DNA of 64,000 nt. It comes from Stieleria varia. GTDB lineage: Bacteria; Planctomycetota; Planctomycetia; Pirellulales; Pirellulaceae. The translations under genes and the position numbers were made by a program. Below, piece after piece: positions 39,664 to 48,426 of the stretch (its first letter is position 1; the number at the start of each line of letters is the position of its first letter). Location of the stretch: the NCBI RefSeq assembly GCF_038443385.1, contig NZ_CP151726.1, positions 744,001-808,000 on the forward strand. The letters run 5' to 3'. The notes under the pieces are model-generated. The model did no database searches and was not told the DNA's origin. It was given only the letters and a program-made list of their open reading frames with translations.

Positions 39664-42600
39664 ATGGTCTGCTTGACGTTGTCGGCAATTCTCTTGCTGG
39701 GCGGGTGCAGCCGGCCTGGCGTCGAAGGAAGCACGCCGGAGAACGACACCAGTACCGCAAGCGGAACATCGGACTCGTCCGATCCGGTCGCCGCATTTCA
39801 AACCGCAATTGAACAGCGGGATTGGCAGCGCGCCGAGCAATTGGTTTCTCAAGCGATGATCGCCCGACCAGACGACCCCGACGTTTTGACCAACGCGGCG
39901 ATCGTGACAGGCAGGGCCGGGCAACAAGAGGAAGCGGCAAACTTGCTGGCCCAAGCCGTCCGAGTTTCGCAGTTCGATATCAGCGGCCAACGTGTCGACC
40001 ACGCCGTACAGGCTTTCATCCAGATCGGTCATCTGTACGACGCGATCGAGTTGATCGAGCAAGTACTGCAGACGCATCCGGACGCCCATCGTTACCGGAG
40101 GATCTTGGTCGGCTTGCTCGGTGAAGCACAGTTGACTTCAGAGCTGCCCCAGCACATGAGCCGCTTGATCCGGGCGCGTCAGTTCGATTTGATGCTGCTG
40201 ATGGCCACCACCGAAACAAGCTTTCGTCGCTTTTCATCTCAGTCCATCACGACCCTGTTGGCTCGTAATCCGTCCGATTGGCGACCGCGATTGGGGGAAG
40301 CTCAGACGTTGCTGGAGTCCCGCAATGCCGCGGCCGCCGAAGATGTCTTGCGACAGATCCTATCACGCCACCCAGACTTTGTCCCCGCGCACGCCTTGCT
40401 GGGGTACGCTTTGGTCGCTCAAGGAAAAACACAATCGCTGCCGGAATGGTTTGACGCTCTGCCGGGCGACGCTGACGAACTGGCCGGGTATTGGTTGGCA
40501 CTGGGTGAAAACGCGTTGAGCCACGGCGAGACCTTGGCGGCGGTCAGAGCGTTCGCCCAAGCGACACGACGAAGCCCCAACGATAGCTTTGCTTGGACTC
40601 GTCTGGCAGACGCCATCGCAACGCTGCAAAGCAATACGAAGCCATCTAGCGACAACGTGCCCATCGACCTGAATGGCATCGACCTGGAGGCCGTCGCCTC
40701 GGCCATCGCGCGGCGCCGCGAAAGCCTGTTGGAACTGCGAGACCGGTTTTCCGAGTTCAGGGACGGGCACCAAACCAGTCAGACCAGGGCGGTTCAGGTC
40801 GCCAAGCCATTGTTCGACCTGGGACGATTCTGGGAAGCAGAAGCGTGGCTGGCCATCGCAACCACTTTGCCCGACGAAAAAACAAACGAAGCAACAGAAC
40901 TACGTGAAAGCGTCTTGGCCTCTCTGTCCAAGGATCCCGTTTGGCAAAGCACACAAGGACACCCTGAGTTGAGTTTTGACCTCGCAGGCCTTCCTGTCCC
41001 ATCGATGATCCGTGATACAGCCATCGCGAACAACAAACCATCGGTGCTCGCCGGAGATCAGGAGTTCCGCATGAGCGATGAAGCCAAACGTTGGGGGCTA
41101 GACTTCTACGGTGCGGTCGGAAAAGAGGTGATGGGACCGCACGTGCCGATCTATCAAACATTGGGATGCGGTGGTGGCGTGATCGACTTTGACAACGACG
41201 GCCGACACGATCTGATACTGCTCGCAGCGGGTGGCGGCATCGGCAAACTCGACAGCGAACCGGGGCAACTATTTCGAAACCTGGGTGATTCATTCTCCCC
41301 GATCGGTGGTGTTGCCGGGTTTGGTGACCGAGGTTTTTCACACGGCGTGGCCGTCGGTGATTACAACGACGACGGATTGGCGGACGTTCTGGTGACCAAC
41401 TTGGGACGCAATCGATTGTTTCGAAACAATGGCGATGGAACGTTTGTCGATGCCACCGATGTGATGGATGCCGAGCGGCGAACCGACTGGAGCACCAGCG
41501 GGGCAATCGCGGACATCGATCAAGACGGATACAACGATCTTGTGATCGTCAACTACTGCGACACGAGCGAACCACTTGACCAACCTTGCTTTGACGATCA
41601 AGGCCACGAGATCAACTGCTACCCGCTCCGGTTTCGCGCCGCCGCGGATCGCTTCCTGCGTGGTTCCAGTGCAGGGACATTCACAGATGTTACCGATCAA
41701 TGGAGCAACCCAACGGCGATCGGTCGTGGCCTCGGCTTGCTCGTCGGACGCCTGGATGGACAACGCCAAGGGATCTACGTTGCCAATGATGCTTCCGTCA
41801 ACCACTACTACCGTTGGAACTCGCTGGTCGCCGATCATCCACTAACGGACTTGGGCATCTCCTGTGGCCTCGCCGTCGACGCTCAGTCGCTGGACCAAGG
41901 ATCGATGGGGATCGCCAGCGAAGACTTTGACAATGACGGCGACCTCGACGTGTACGTGACAGGTTTTGCCAACGAGTACAACATTCTTTACGAGCAACAA
42001 TCTCCTGGTCTCTGGACCGATCGAACCGGAGTCCAGCAGTTGATCGCACCGACTCTGCAAACCGTAGGATTTGGCACTCAAGCGGTCGACTTGGACAATA
42101 ACGGTGTCCATGAAATCATCGTTGCCAACGGGCACATCGGCGACTACGGCGAACAATCACCGCCGTATGCTCAGCCCCTGCAGGTCTTTCGTCGCCACGC
42201 GAATCGACAATGGGTCATTGAAACGATCGATCAATGGGGAAACTATTTTTCAAACTCACACGTCGGCCGCAGCCTGTTCACCGTCGATGCGAACCACGAT
42301 GGTCGCACGGATGTGATCGTGACGCACGCCACCGAACCGGTCGCGATGCTGCTCAATCAAACTCAATCGGCTCATCACCGAATCACGTTTCGCTTAGTTG
42401 ACACCACGGGCACGCGCGATGCCGTCGGTGCCATGATTCGATTTGAGATGGGCGACGGAACCGGTTCCCTGACGCGAACCTTGTTTCGGCTTGCGGGAAA
42501 CGGATACTTGTGCACCAATCGCCCGGAGATCTGCGCCGGCACCGGAGTCTTTGCTCAAGTCGAGAACGTGCGTGTGACTTGGCCGGACGGCAGAGAGCAA

Positions 42601-42684
42601 GTCATTGGCTCGCTCAAGTCAGACAAAGAATATCTCATGGTCCGCGGACAAGTACCTTTCGTCCTGCGGACCTATCGTGATTGA
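39664..42684 (+). CDS. TPR + FG-GAP + ASPIC/UnbV lipoprotein 3
   Basis: 1006 residues from the ATG at 39664, chosen because it opens directly on a lipoprotein signal (MVCLTLSAILLLGGC, Cys15). The frame is also open from an ATG at 39532 that touches the stop of the previous gene and has GGGAAAG before it; that version would carry 44 extra residues, 18 encoded by the palindromic element at 39607-39660. Domain order is as in its tandem paralogue: TPR-like, FG-GAP (IDFDNDGRHDLILLA, GDYNDDGLADVLVTNLGRNR, EDFDNDGDLDVYVTGF), ASPIC/UnbV (TRDAVGAMIRFE, VTWPDGREQVIG). Confidence 0.88.
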   Translation: MVCLTLSAILLLGGCSRPGVEGSTPENDTSTASGTSDSSDPVAAFQTAIEQRDWQRAEQLVSQAMIARPDDPDVLTNAAIVTGRAGQQEEAANLLAQAVRVSQFDISGQRVDHAVQAFIQIGHLYDAIELIEQVLQTHPDAHRYRRILVGLLGEAQLTSELPQHMSRLIRARQFDLMLLMATTETSFRRFSSQSITTLLARNPSDWRPRLGEAQTLLESRNAAAAEDVLRQILSRHPDFVPAHALLGYALVAQGKTQSLPEWFDALPGDADELAGYWLALGENALSHGETLAAVRAFAQATRRSPNDSFAWTRLADAIATLQSNTKPSSDNVPIDLNGIDLEAVASAIARRRESLLELRDRFSEFRDGHQTSQTRAVQVAKPLFDLGRFWEAEAWLAIATTLPDEKTNEATELRESVLASLSKDPVWQSTQGHPELSFDLAGLPVPSMIRDTAIANNKPSVLAGDQEFRMSDEAKRWGLDFYGAVGKEVMGPHVPIYQTLGCGGGVIDFDNDGRHDLILLAAGGGIGKLDSEPGQLFRNLGDSFSPIGGVAGFGDRGFSHGVAVGDYNDDGLADVLVTNLGRNRLFRNNGDGTFVDATDVMDAERRTDWSTSGAIADIDQDGYNDLVIVNYCDTSEPLDQPCFDDQGHEINCYPLRFRAAADRFLRGSSAGTFTDVTDQWSNPTAIGRGLGLLVGRLDGQRQGIYVANDASVNHYYRWNSLVADHPLTDLGISCGLAVDAQSLDQGSMGIASEDFDNDGDLDVYVTGFANEYNILYEQQSPGLWTDRTGVQQLIAPTLQTVGFGTQAVDLDNNGVHEIIVANGHIGDYGEQSPPYAQPLQVFRRHANRQWVIETIDQWGNYFSNSHVGRSLFTVDANHDGRTDVIVTHATEPVAMLLNQTQSAHHRITFRLVDTTGTRDAVGAMIRFEMGDGTGSLTRTLFRLAGNGYLCTNRPEICAGTGVFAQVENVRVTWPDGREQVIGSLKSDKEYLMVRGQVPFVLRTYRD

Positions 42685-42756
42685 TCGCCCAGCCGAAACG
42701 TCCAAGACACTGGACGTGTCAACGACGATTGGCGATGAGTTGCGTCTACACGCAGC

Positions 42757-42945
42757 TCAGTTGCCAGGACCTTGCTTGCCTTGAGCTTTCATCGCATCTT
42801 CGTAGCCTTTCTGGCTCGGCAGCTCCGAGGTGGGGACAGCATTTTCTGGCGGCTTGTTCACAACGGGCTTGCTATCACCACAACCAACAGAACTGACTGC
42901 CATGAAGCAGAACATGACAACGCTGGCAAATGTCAACTTTTTCAT
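42757..42945 (-). CDS. Small lipoprotein of unknown function
   Basis: 62 residues from the ATG at 42945, preceded by GAGG at good spacing. MKKLTFASVVMFCFMAVSSV then GC is a lipoprotein signal with Cys22. The mature part is only about 40 residues, rich in Pro, Lys and Gln, without a known domain. It converges with the ASPIC/UnbV gene upstream; a 7-bp hairpin (42698-42717) sits between them. Such tiny lipoproteins are frequent next to DUF1559-type genes in planctomycetes. Confidence 0.75.
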   Translation of the reverse strand: MKKLTFASVVMFCFMAVSSVGCGDSKPVVNKPPENAVPTSELPSQKGYEDAMKAQGKQGPGN

Positions 42946-43212
42946 CGGATACCTCAGTCGATTTTGACGACGAGCAACAAGGGAATAAAGGAACCGGCTG
43001 ACGCCTGCTCCACAGGGAAGACTCCGCATTATAGACACCATTGACACCGACGGCTACGTGTCCATGACTATGTGTCCATGACGGTGACGCTCCCCAGTTT
43101 CACGCGGCTAGCCCGGGTTATGAAATGCAAACTGCATTTACCAGCGATGTCACAACTCATTGTCATGAATCTTTTTGCGCAAAAATCAATCATCCGCATG
43201 AATAATCCGCGT

Positions 43213-46173
43213 CTAGCGTGGATAGAGCCGGTCATCGTTCTCAATCGAAAGGTAGCGACGGTCTATTTGGGGGGATGCGAACACCTGCCGCTTTCCCGAT
43301 GGCCAAACGATCTCAAGCTGCTGAATCGCATTCTCCTGACCAAGACCGACATCGATCACTGATTCATCGTTGCAAAAATAGCCGTCACCGGCGCTGACCC
43401 AGTTCGAAAAGCTGCCGCGTTTCGTGGAGACCACCACGCGTGCTCCGATCGCATCCCGTTCACTCTGTACTCCCACCAATTCCAATTGAATCCAGTGCCC
43501 AGGTGTTTCAGTGCGGTTTTCCAACAGCGCCAACGGTTGATCCAAGTGACCGATCAGTACGTCGACCGCGCCATCGCGGTTGAAATCGGTGGTCGCCATC
43601 GATCGCCCCAAGTACGCCCCGCTCCAGTAACCGGATTCGTCCTCGACCGTGGCCGGATCAAATCGATCGCCACGACCGTGCAGAAACTGCGGCGGCATCT
43701 GAAATCCTTCGCCGATGAATCGCATGTCAAAGATATGCCCGTTGGTGACCAACAGATCGAGACAACCATTGCGGTCCACATCAATGGCTTTCGTGCCAAA
43801 GCCGACGTAGGGAATGCTCACCAAGTCGATCCCATAGCGAGCCGCCATGTCGGTGAATCCACCGCTGGGACTCTGCATGAACAGGTTGGCGGACTCCTGC
43901 GAAAAGTTGGTGATGTGCAAATCGATTCGTCCGTCACGATTGAAATCGCCATGCGTGATGCCCATGCATCCATTCGCCGCACCGCTGTACCCGTTGGAGA
44001 CTCCTTCCAGATCCGCCACATTATGAAAGGAGCCCTCGTCATTTTGGATCAAGAAATGATTGGGGCGCACATCGTTGCCGACAAACACATCATTGCGTCC
44101 ATCGCCGTCGAAATCCGTGACCAGCAGCCCCAGTGAAGTTCCCGGTTTGGCAATCTCACGATCGATCTCGTGAACCTGAAACCGTCCCTCCCCCGAACTC
44201 TCGTACCAACGATCCGACTGCGCGTAGTGCTTCAACGGCGACGGCTGCTCCTCGCGTCCGTCAGGGCCGACGTCTGGCAACTTGAATGCGCCCTCCATCT
44301 CGATGTAAACGCTTTCGAATAAATCTGGCATTCCGTCATGGTTGATGTCGGCGATCGCCAGCGATGACGTGAATCTGTCGTCGACCTGTCCCAACGATTC
44401 GGTCGCGTCCCGAAAGGTGCCATCTCCGTTGTTGATCAACAAACGGTTGTGCCCGAGGCTGCCGACGTACAGATCGGCAAAACCATCCTGATTGACATCG
44501 CCCGCGGTCACACCAGATCCATAATCAAAACCCGCCGCACCGGCCACCTCGGTGACGTCTCGAAAACGAGCATCCTGATTGCGAAACAAGACGTCCGATC
44601 GCGTGCATTGAGAACTTGGCGGCTCGCCTGAACCCTGCGGCAAATGAATGTCAGGCCAGCCGTCTAAATCAAAATCGACGACCGCGATCCCGCCGCCGAC
44701 GGATTCGTGAATGGGAATGGAGGAAACATCCAGCTCCTTGTCGGGATACCACTGAAAGTCCAAGCCGACTGCATGTGCCACGTTGACCAACCTTGGTTTT
44801 GCCAGCGGCTCACGAGCAACCACGGGCGCAGCCGCTTGTAACGCCCCGGATGCGTCGCTCAGCTTGGCTAACGCTCCATCGAGACCGAACTGTTTGGGAT
44901 CCACTCCGATCAAAGACGACTCGGACGCCATGACGAGCGCTTCAGGATTCTGTGCCAGTGCCGCGCGTTGCTGCAACACTTGGTTCCGCTGCCCAGCGGC
45001 CTGACGGGGGATCATGGTCAACGTCCACGCCAGCGTTTCGAATGGCCTGCCAAGCTCCATGACTTCACGCGTCAGTCCTTGACGAACCGCCAAATCCCTC
45101 GGCTTCTTTAGCAACGCCTCGCTGCTTCGTTGAGAATTGGAAAGCTGAATGCCACGATAGCGAAACTGCTCGGCATCGTCCGCTCGATCCAGCGCGGCAA
45201 ACACTTTGTTCAAACGCTGCATGCAAACGCGATCGGTAGGATTGCGAACCGCCGCTTCCAAAAACGCTCGCGCGGAGGCTTCGTATTCCCGAAGATCAAA
45301 AAAGTAGGTGCCCAGAGCGACCCAATAATCTCCCAGCTTCTTTGCCTCCTCATCGCAACGAGAGAACCACTGGGGAATCTTTTCGAACTGCTGTGTCTCG
45401 GCCAACAATCGTCCGTACAAAGCGCATGCCGATGCCGATTCGAATTCACCCTGCCACTGCAAGTCCAACTCCTCGATCGCGGCCCGATGGTCCAACTGGG
45501 TGAAATGCCACCGCGCCATCCCCAGTCCGTCGGCGAAAACCTTTCGTGGATCGGCATCCTTGGCCAACTGAGGCGGAAAAGAATCTGCGCGACTGACCAG
45601 CGACAATAGTTCTTGATCGGTGGCCTGACCGTTACGGCACAAGTACTCCGCCTGCCACGAAGCCTCTTCTCGGCGACCGTGTCGATTCAACAACGCCCAC
45701 GCGAGATGCCGCCAGCGAATTTCACTGGGTTCCTTTTCCAATGCCGCCAATACGGTTTCAATTGCTTCGATCGTTGCGCCGCCCAAGGTAAGTTGTTGCA
45801 ACCGAAACTCCATCGCTTGTCGGCCAACTCGCGATTCCAGGGGAACCGATGCTGCGACCTCTGCCGCCGTCAGGTGATTGCCGCCCGCGCCTTCGATACG
45901 AGCCGCGATCAAGGTCGCTTCCTGATTCTCCGGCTCCGCCAGCATCACTTGCTGGACCTCCCGCATCGCATCATCCAGTTTGCCCGACTCCAGCAGCTCC
46001 GACGCCTTTTTCAGCCGATCGGTTGTCGACTGCACTTCCGCAACCCTGTCAGTCTCTTCGCTGCCACCATCGGCCACGACACTCGAATCAGTTCGACCGC
46101 ATCCAACGGTAATCAGCAGCACCAAGCTGATGCAACACAACCGATGATGCAAATCGCATGCACAGCCCGCCAT
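43213..46173 (-). CDS. TPR + FG-GAP + ASPIC/UnbV lipoprotein 4
   Basis: 986 residues from the ATG at 46173, where a lipoprotein signal ends in LLITVGC (Cys25); the frame is open further up to 46233. TPR-like repeats occupy about 60-400. The FG-GAP propeller (VVDFDLDGWPDIHLPQ, GDVNQDGFADLYVGSLGHNR, DFDGDGRNDVFVGND, GDFNRDGRIDLHITNFS) and the ASPIC/UnbV end (ERDAIGARVVV, WVSAGDGYFCNDES, EIVWPSGKRQVF) look closer to lipoprotein 1 than to the tandem pair 2/3. It lies on the opposite strand from the other three. Confidence 0.9.
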   Translation of the reverse strand: MAGCACDLHHRLCCISLVLLITVGCGRTDSSVVADGGSEETDRVAEVQSTTDRLKKASELLESGKLDDAMREVQQVMLAEPENQEATLIAARIEGAGGNHLTAAEVAASVPLESRVGRQAMEFRLQQLTLGGATIEAIETVLAALEKEPSEIRWRHLAWALLNRHGRREEASWQAEYLCRNGQATDQELLSLVSRADSFPPQLAKDADPRKVFADGLGMARWHFTQLDHRAAIEELDLQWQGEFESASACALYGRLLAETQQFEKIPQWFSRCDEEAKKLGDYWVALGTYFFDLREYEASARAFLEAAVRNPTDRVCMQRLNKVFAALDRADDAEQFRYRGIQLSNSQRSSEALLKKPRDLAVRQGLTREVMELGRPFETLAWTLTMIPRQAAGQRNQVLQQRAALAQNPEALVMASESSLIGVDPKQFGLDGALAKLSDASGALQAAAPVVAREPLAKPRLVNVAHAVGLDFQWYPDKELDVSSIPIHESVGGGIAVVDFDLDGWPDIHLPQGSGEPPSSQCTRSDVLFRNQDARFRDVTEVAGAAGFDYGSGVTAGDVNQDGFADLYVGSLGHNRLLINNGDGTFRDATESLGQVDDRFTSSLAIADINHDGMPDLFESVYIEMEGAFKLPDVGPDGREEQPSPLKHYAQSDRWYESSGEGRFQVHEIDREIAKPGTSLGLLVTDFDGDGRNDVFVGNDVRPNHFLIQNDEGSFHNVADLEGVSNGYSGAANGCMGITHGDFNRDGRIDLHITNFSQESANLFMQSPSGGFTDMAARYGIDLVSIPYVGFGTKAIDVDRNGCLDLLVTNGHIFDMRFIGEGFQMPPQFLHGRGDRFDPATVEDESGYWSGAYLGRSMATTDFNRDGAVDVLIGHLDQPLALLENRTETPGHWIQLELVGVQSERDAIGARVVVSTKRGSFSNWVSAGDGYFCNDESVIDVGLGQENAIQQLEIVWPSGKRQVFASPQIDRRYLSIENDDRLYPR

Positions 46174-46335
46174 CGCTCGCAGACGCTGAGAGAAACCGAT
46201 CGAAACAGCTGGGCCTTTTTGAAACATCACCAATCACATGTGTCTATTGCATCGCGCGAAAACGGTGCGCAGCGAACATTCTACGCCATCGAGCAATATT
46301 TGGCGACGCGCAGACGGCTGGTCCTACCGTACTGC

Positions 46336-46606
46336 GGATATCAGCCGCCACGCGATAGCGTCCGGTTCTTACGCCTCTAATCGGGAACCGGGTGCTATCG
46401 AGAGCGTCCCGCTTAGAAAGTTGATCGCACCAGCCATTTTTCTAGTCTTTACTAGCACGACGCGCGAGCGAGTGAATCGTCTTTTTGTGCTTCTATTCAC
46501 TCGCTTGCGCGTCGTGCTGGTATTTTGCTGGAAATTCAACGTGAAACCATGCGTTCTAAGCGGGACGCTCTCTATCGCACTCCGGCTGATGGAGTATCCG
46601 GACTAG
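46336..46606. repeat. CGATAGCGTCCGG-family element, copy 2, interrupted by another repeat
   Basis: The outer halves (ATATCAGCCGCCACGCGATA at the left; GGCTGATGGAGTATCCGGAC at the right) match the copies at 19664 and 63713. Near the middle, AGCGTCCCGCTTAGAA and its complement face each other around an inserted 74-bp palindrome (46450-46523). Confidence 0.75.
46450..46523. repeat. AGCACGACGCGCGAGCGAGTGA palindrome, copy 2, nested
   Basis: Arms TAGCACGACGCGCGAGCGAG and CTCGCTTGCGCGTCGTGCT; matches 8791-8859. It sits inside the larger element 46336-46606. Confidence 0.75.
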
Positions 46607-46610
46607 CGGG

Positions 46611-47627
46611 TCACCAGAGTTTCCACCAAGGCTTGGTCTTGATCTCAGGCAGCTTCAGACGCTCGAACCACACCGTGGCTTCCTCCTCACTCAACTCGCC
46701 TTGCACGGTCACACTTGGAGGCAGCGCCTGCAAAAAGGGGCCGAAAAAGCCAGCCCCCCATTGCCGTGATGCCAACAGCATCGGCCACAACAGAACGACC
46801 TGCTCTGCGTCGATCTCTGGAATCGAGTCCGGCGTGGCTTCCCCCCAGATCGATCCCGCGAAATCCGCCTTTGCGCAGGTTCCGACACCGTAATGCCACC
46901 AAGCTTTGTCACTCGCTTCGTCGTGACGCTGCCCCAACGCGACCGATTTGAGATGAGCCGAGACTCGCTTCGATCCTGGCATCCTGATATCCGCCAACGC
47001 GGATTGCAGCAGCGTGAACAAATGAAAGCAGTTCGACAGGTTTTGATACGCCACGCGAACAACTCTCTTGCTTTCGACATGGATCACGACGAGATGTCCA
47101 CTTTGTTTTCTCAGTAGCTCCATCACCCACATCGGCCCGGACGATAAGTGTTCGGTACGTTGGAATTCTGCGATGACATCGGGGCGATTCATCATGTGTT
47201 GATGGAGACTCATCGATCGAGCGACATGAGCTACCAGACCTTGGCCAAGCCTCTCCAAACCGAAATCGGTATCTGGATTGATCTCGTCGTCACCCGATTC
47301 ATCGGAGTCAACTTCGTCGTCGCTCGTGTGGACCGCCCGTGACCACTTCAGCATCGTCTCCAAAATCTGCTGCCCAGCTTCCTCTGGTTCTTCACCATGC
47401 TCCGCCCCGGCCCCCAACCAGACGGCGAGGTACCCGGCACCGGCACAACTGCGAACATCGCCAAGTCGACACGCGATCGGTGCCCGGGCTTCCCCGCGAT
47501 CAGGATGTCCCGCAATCTCATTGAGAGCATCACGGAGATCATCATTCAGCTCCGCAGACGTTTGCGCATCGGCCGCCGCGATGATTCGATCAACAAGTTT
47601 TTCCAGTGGCAGATCGGTCGATGTCAT
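46611..47627 (-). CDS. Uncharacterised cytoplasmic protein
   Basis: 338 residues, no signal peptide or membrane helix. A DUF-like N-terminal helical part (about 1-95) contains CRLGDVRSCAGAGYLAVWLG. A short acidic linker (SDDEVDSDESGDDE) follows, then a mixed alpha/beta C-terminal half with HLVVIHVESKRVVRVAYQNL and a W-rich end (WHYGVG, WFERLKLPEIKTKPWWKLW). No family is recognised. The composition looks like a genuine conserved gene. Repeats lie just downstream; the upstream region holds a probable gene relic. Confidence 0.7.
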   Translation of the reverse strand: MTSTDLPLEKLVDRIIAAADAQTSAELNDDLRDALNEIAGHPDRGEARAPIACRLGDVRSCAGAGYLAVWLGAGAEHGEEPEEAGQQILETMLKWSRAVHTSDDEVDSDESGDDEINPDTDFGLERLGQGLVAHVARSMSLHQHMMNRPDVIAEFQRTEHLSSGPMWVMELLRKQSGHLVVIHVESKRVVRVAYQNLSNCFHLFTLLQSALADIRMPGSKRVSAHLKSVALGQRHDEASDKAWWHYGVGTCAKADFAGSIWGEATPDSIPEIDAEQVVLLWPMLLASRQWGAGFFGPFLQALPPSVTVQGELSEEEATVWFERLKLPEIKTKPWWKLW

Positions 47628-47914
47628 GTCACGCCTTCGTTCGGTCTACAGTGGATCGAAGTCATTCTAGCATTCATCAATGTCTCTATTCTTCACGGGT
47701 GCATCCCGCCGCCGCTGGTGACCACCGGATCTAGTATCATCGAATCAAGCGGCTGAGAGAAGAGTATGCGAACGATCGATGACAAAACCGGCAGGCATCG
47801 TCGTCACTTTCTTGTTACAACCTAACATCATAGACTCGATCGACTGAATCGAACAAGCGACGATCGAATGCCTGCCAGATCGAGACGGCCCAGAATCACA
47901 TAGCGTTTTCGAAA

Positions 47915-48373
47915 ATGACAAAAGCCATTGAAAAAGCCATTCTGGCGAAAGACCCGCCGGCGATTGTTGCCGCACTCGTCGGACCAACGGAAACGCAGCG
48001 AACAGCAACTCTCGAGCAATGGCGATGCAGTCTGGATTGCTCTCATTGCTGGCGATCAAGTGCCGGTCGATATCGCCGTCGCTGGCTTTCGGGATGTAGT
48101 TCCCGGTGGCTGGGCAACAATGAACCGTATTGCGGAAGTCTCATCAACTGCAGCAAGACGAAGCTTTTGCTGTTAGATCAAGTTAAAATCCTTGCTAAGG
48201 TGCATTTGGTTCCGCAAAACCATGGATGGGGGCTTGCCGCTGCTGTGCTCCAAGCAATGGATCACATCGTTGCGGTTTTTGAGTTGGTCCGCTCCGACAA
48301 CGAAGTGTTCAAGCTCAGCCAAAAGGAACTGGGGATAGCTGAAGAGAACTTTCCACGTAGCATCCATCGCTAA
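47915..48373 (+). pseudogene. Probable frameshifted gene relic
   Basis: The frame at 47915 begins protein-like (MTKAIEKAILAKDPPAIVAALVGP). After about 36 residues its composition becomes unnatural, while the neighbouring frame continues sensibly (DAVWIALIAGDQVPVDIAVAG, then FRDVVPGGWATMNRIAEV). Further on, the first frame looks natural again (FELVRSDNEVFKLSQKEL). This pattern suggests one or two frameshifts in a former gene of about 150 residues. No family is recognised. It could also be chance. Confidence 0.3.
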
Positions 48374-48426
48374 ACCCAGATGACTTGATCCCTTCAAGAT
48401 TACCCACCACGTCCTCGAGTTCCATT

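Noticed and set aside
42698-42717. Hairpin between convergent genes as terminator
   Set aside because: Only a 7-bp stem and no T-run on either strand.
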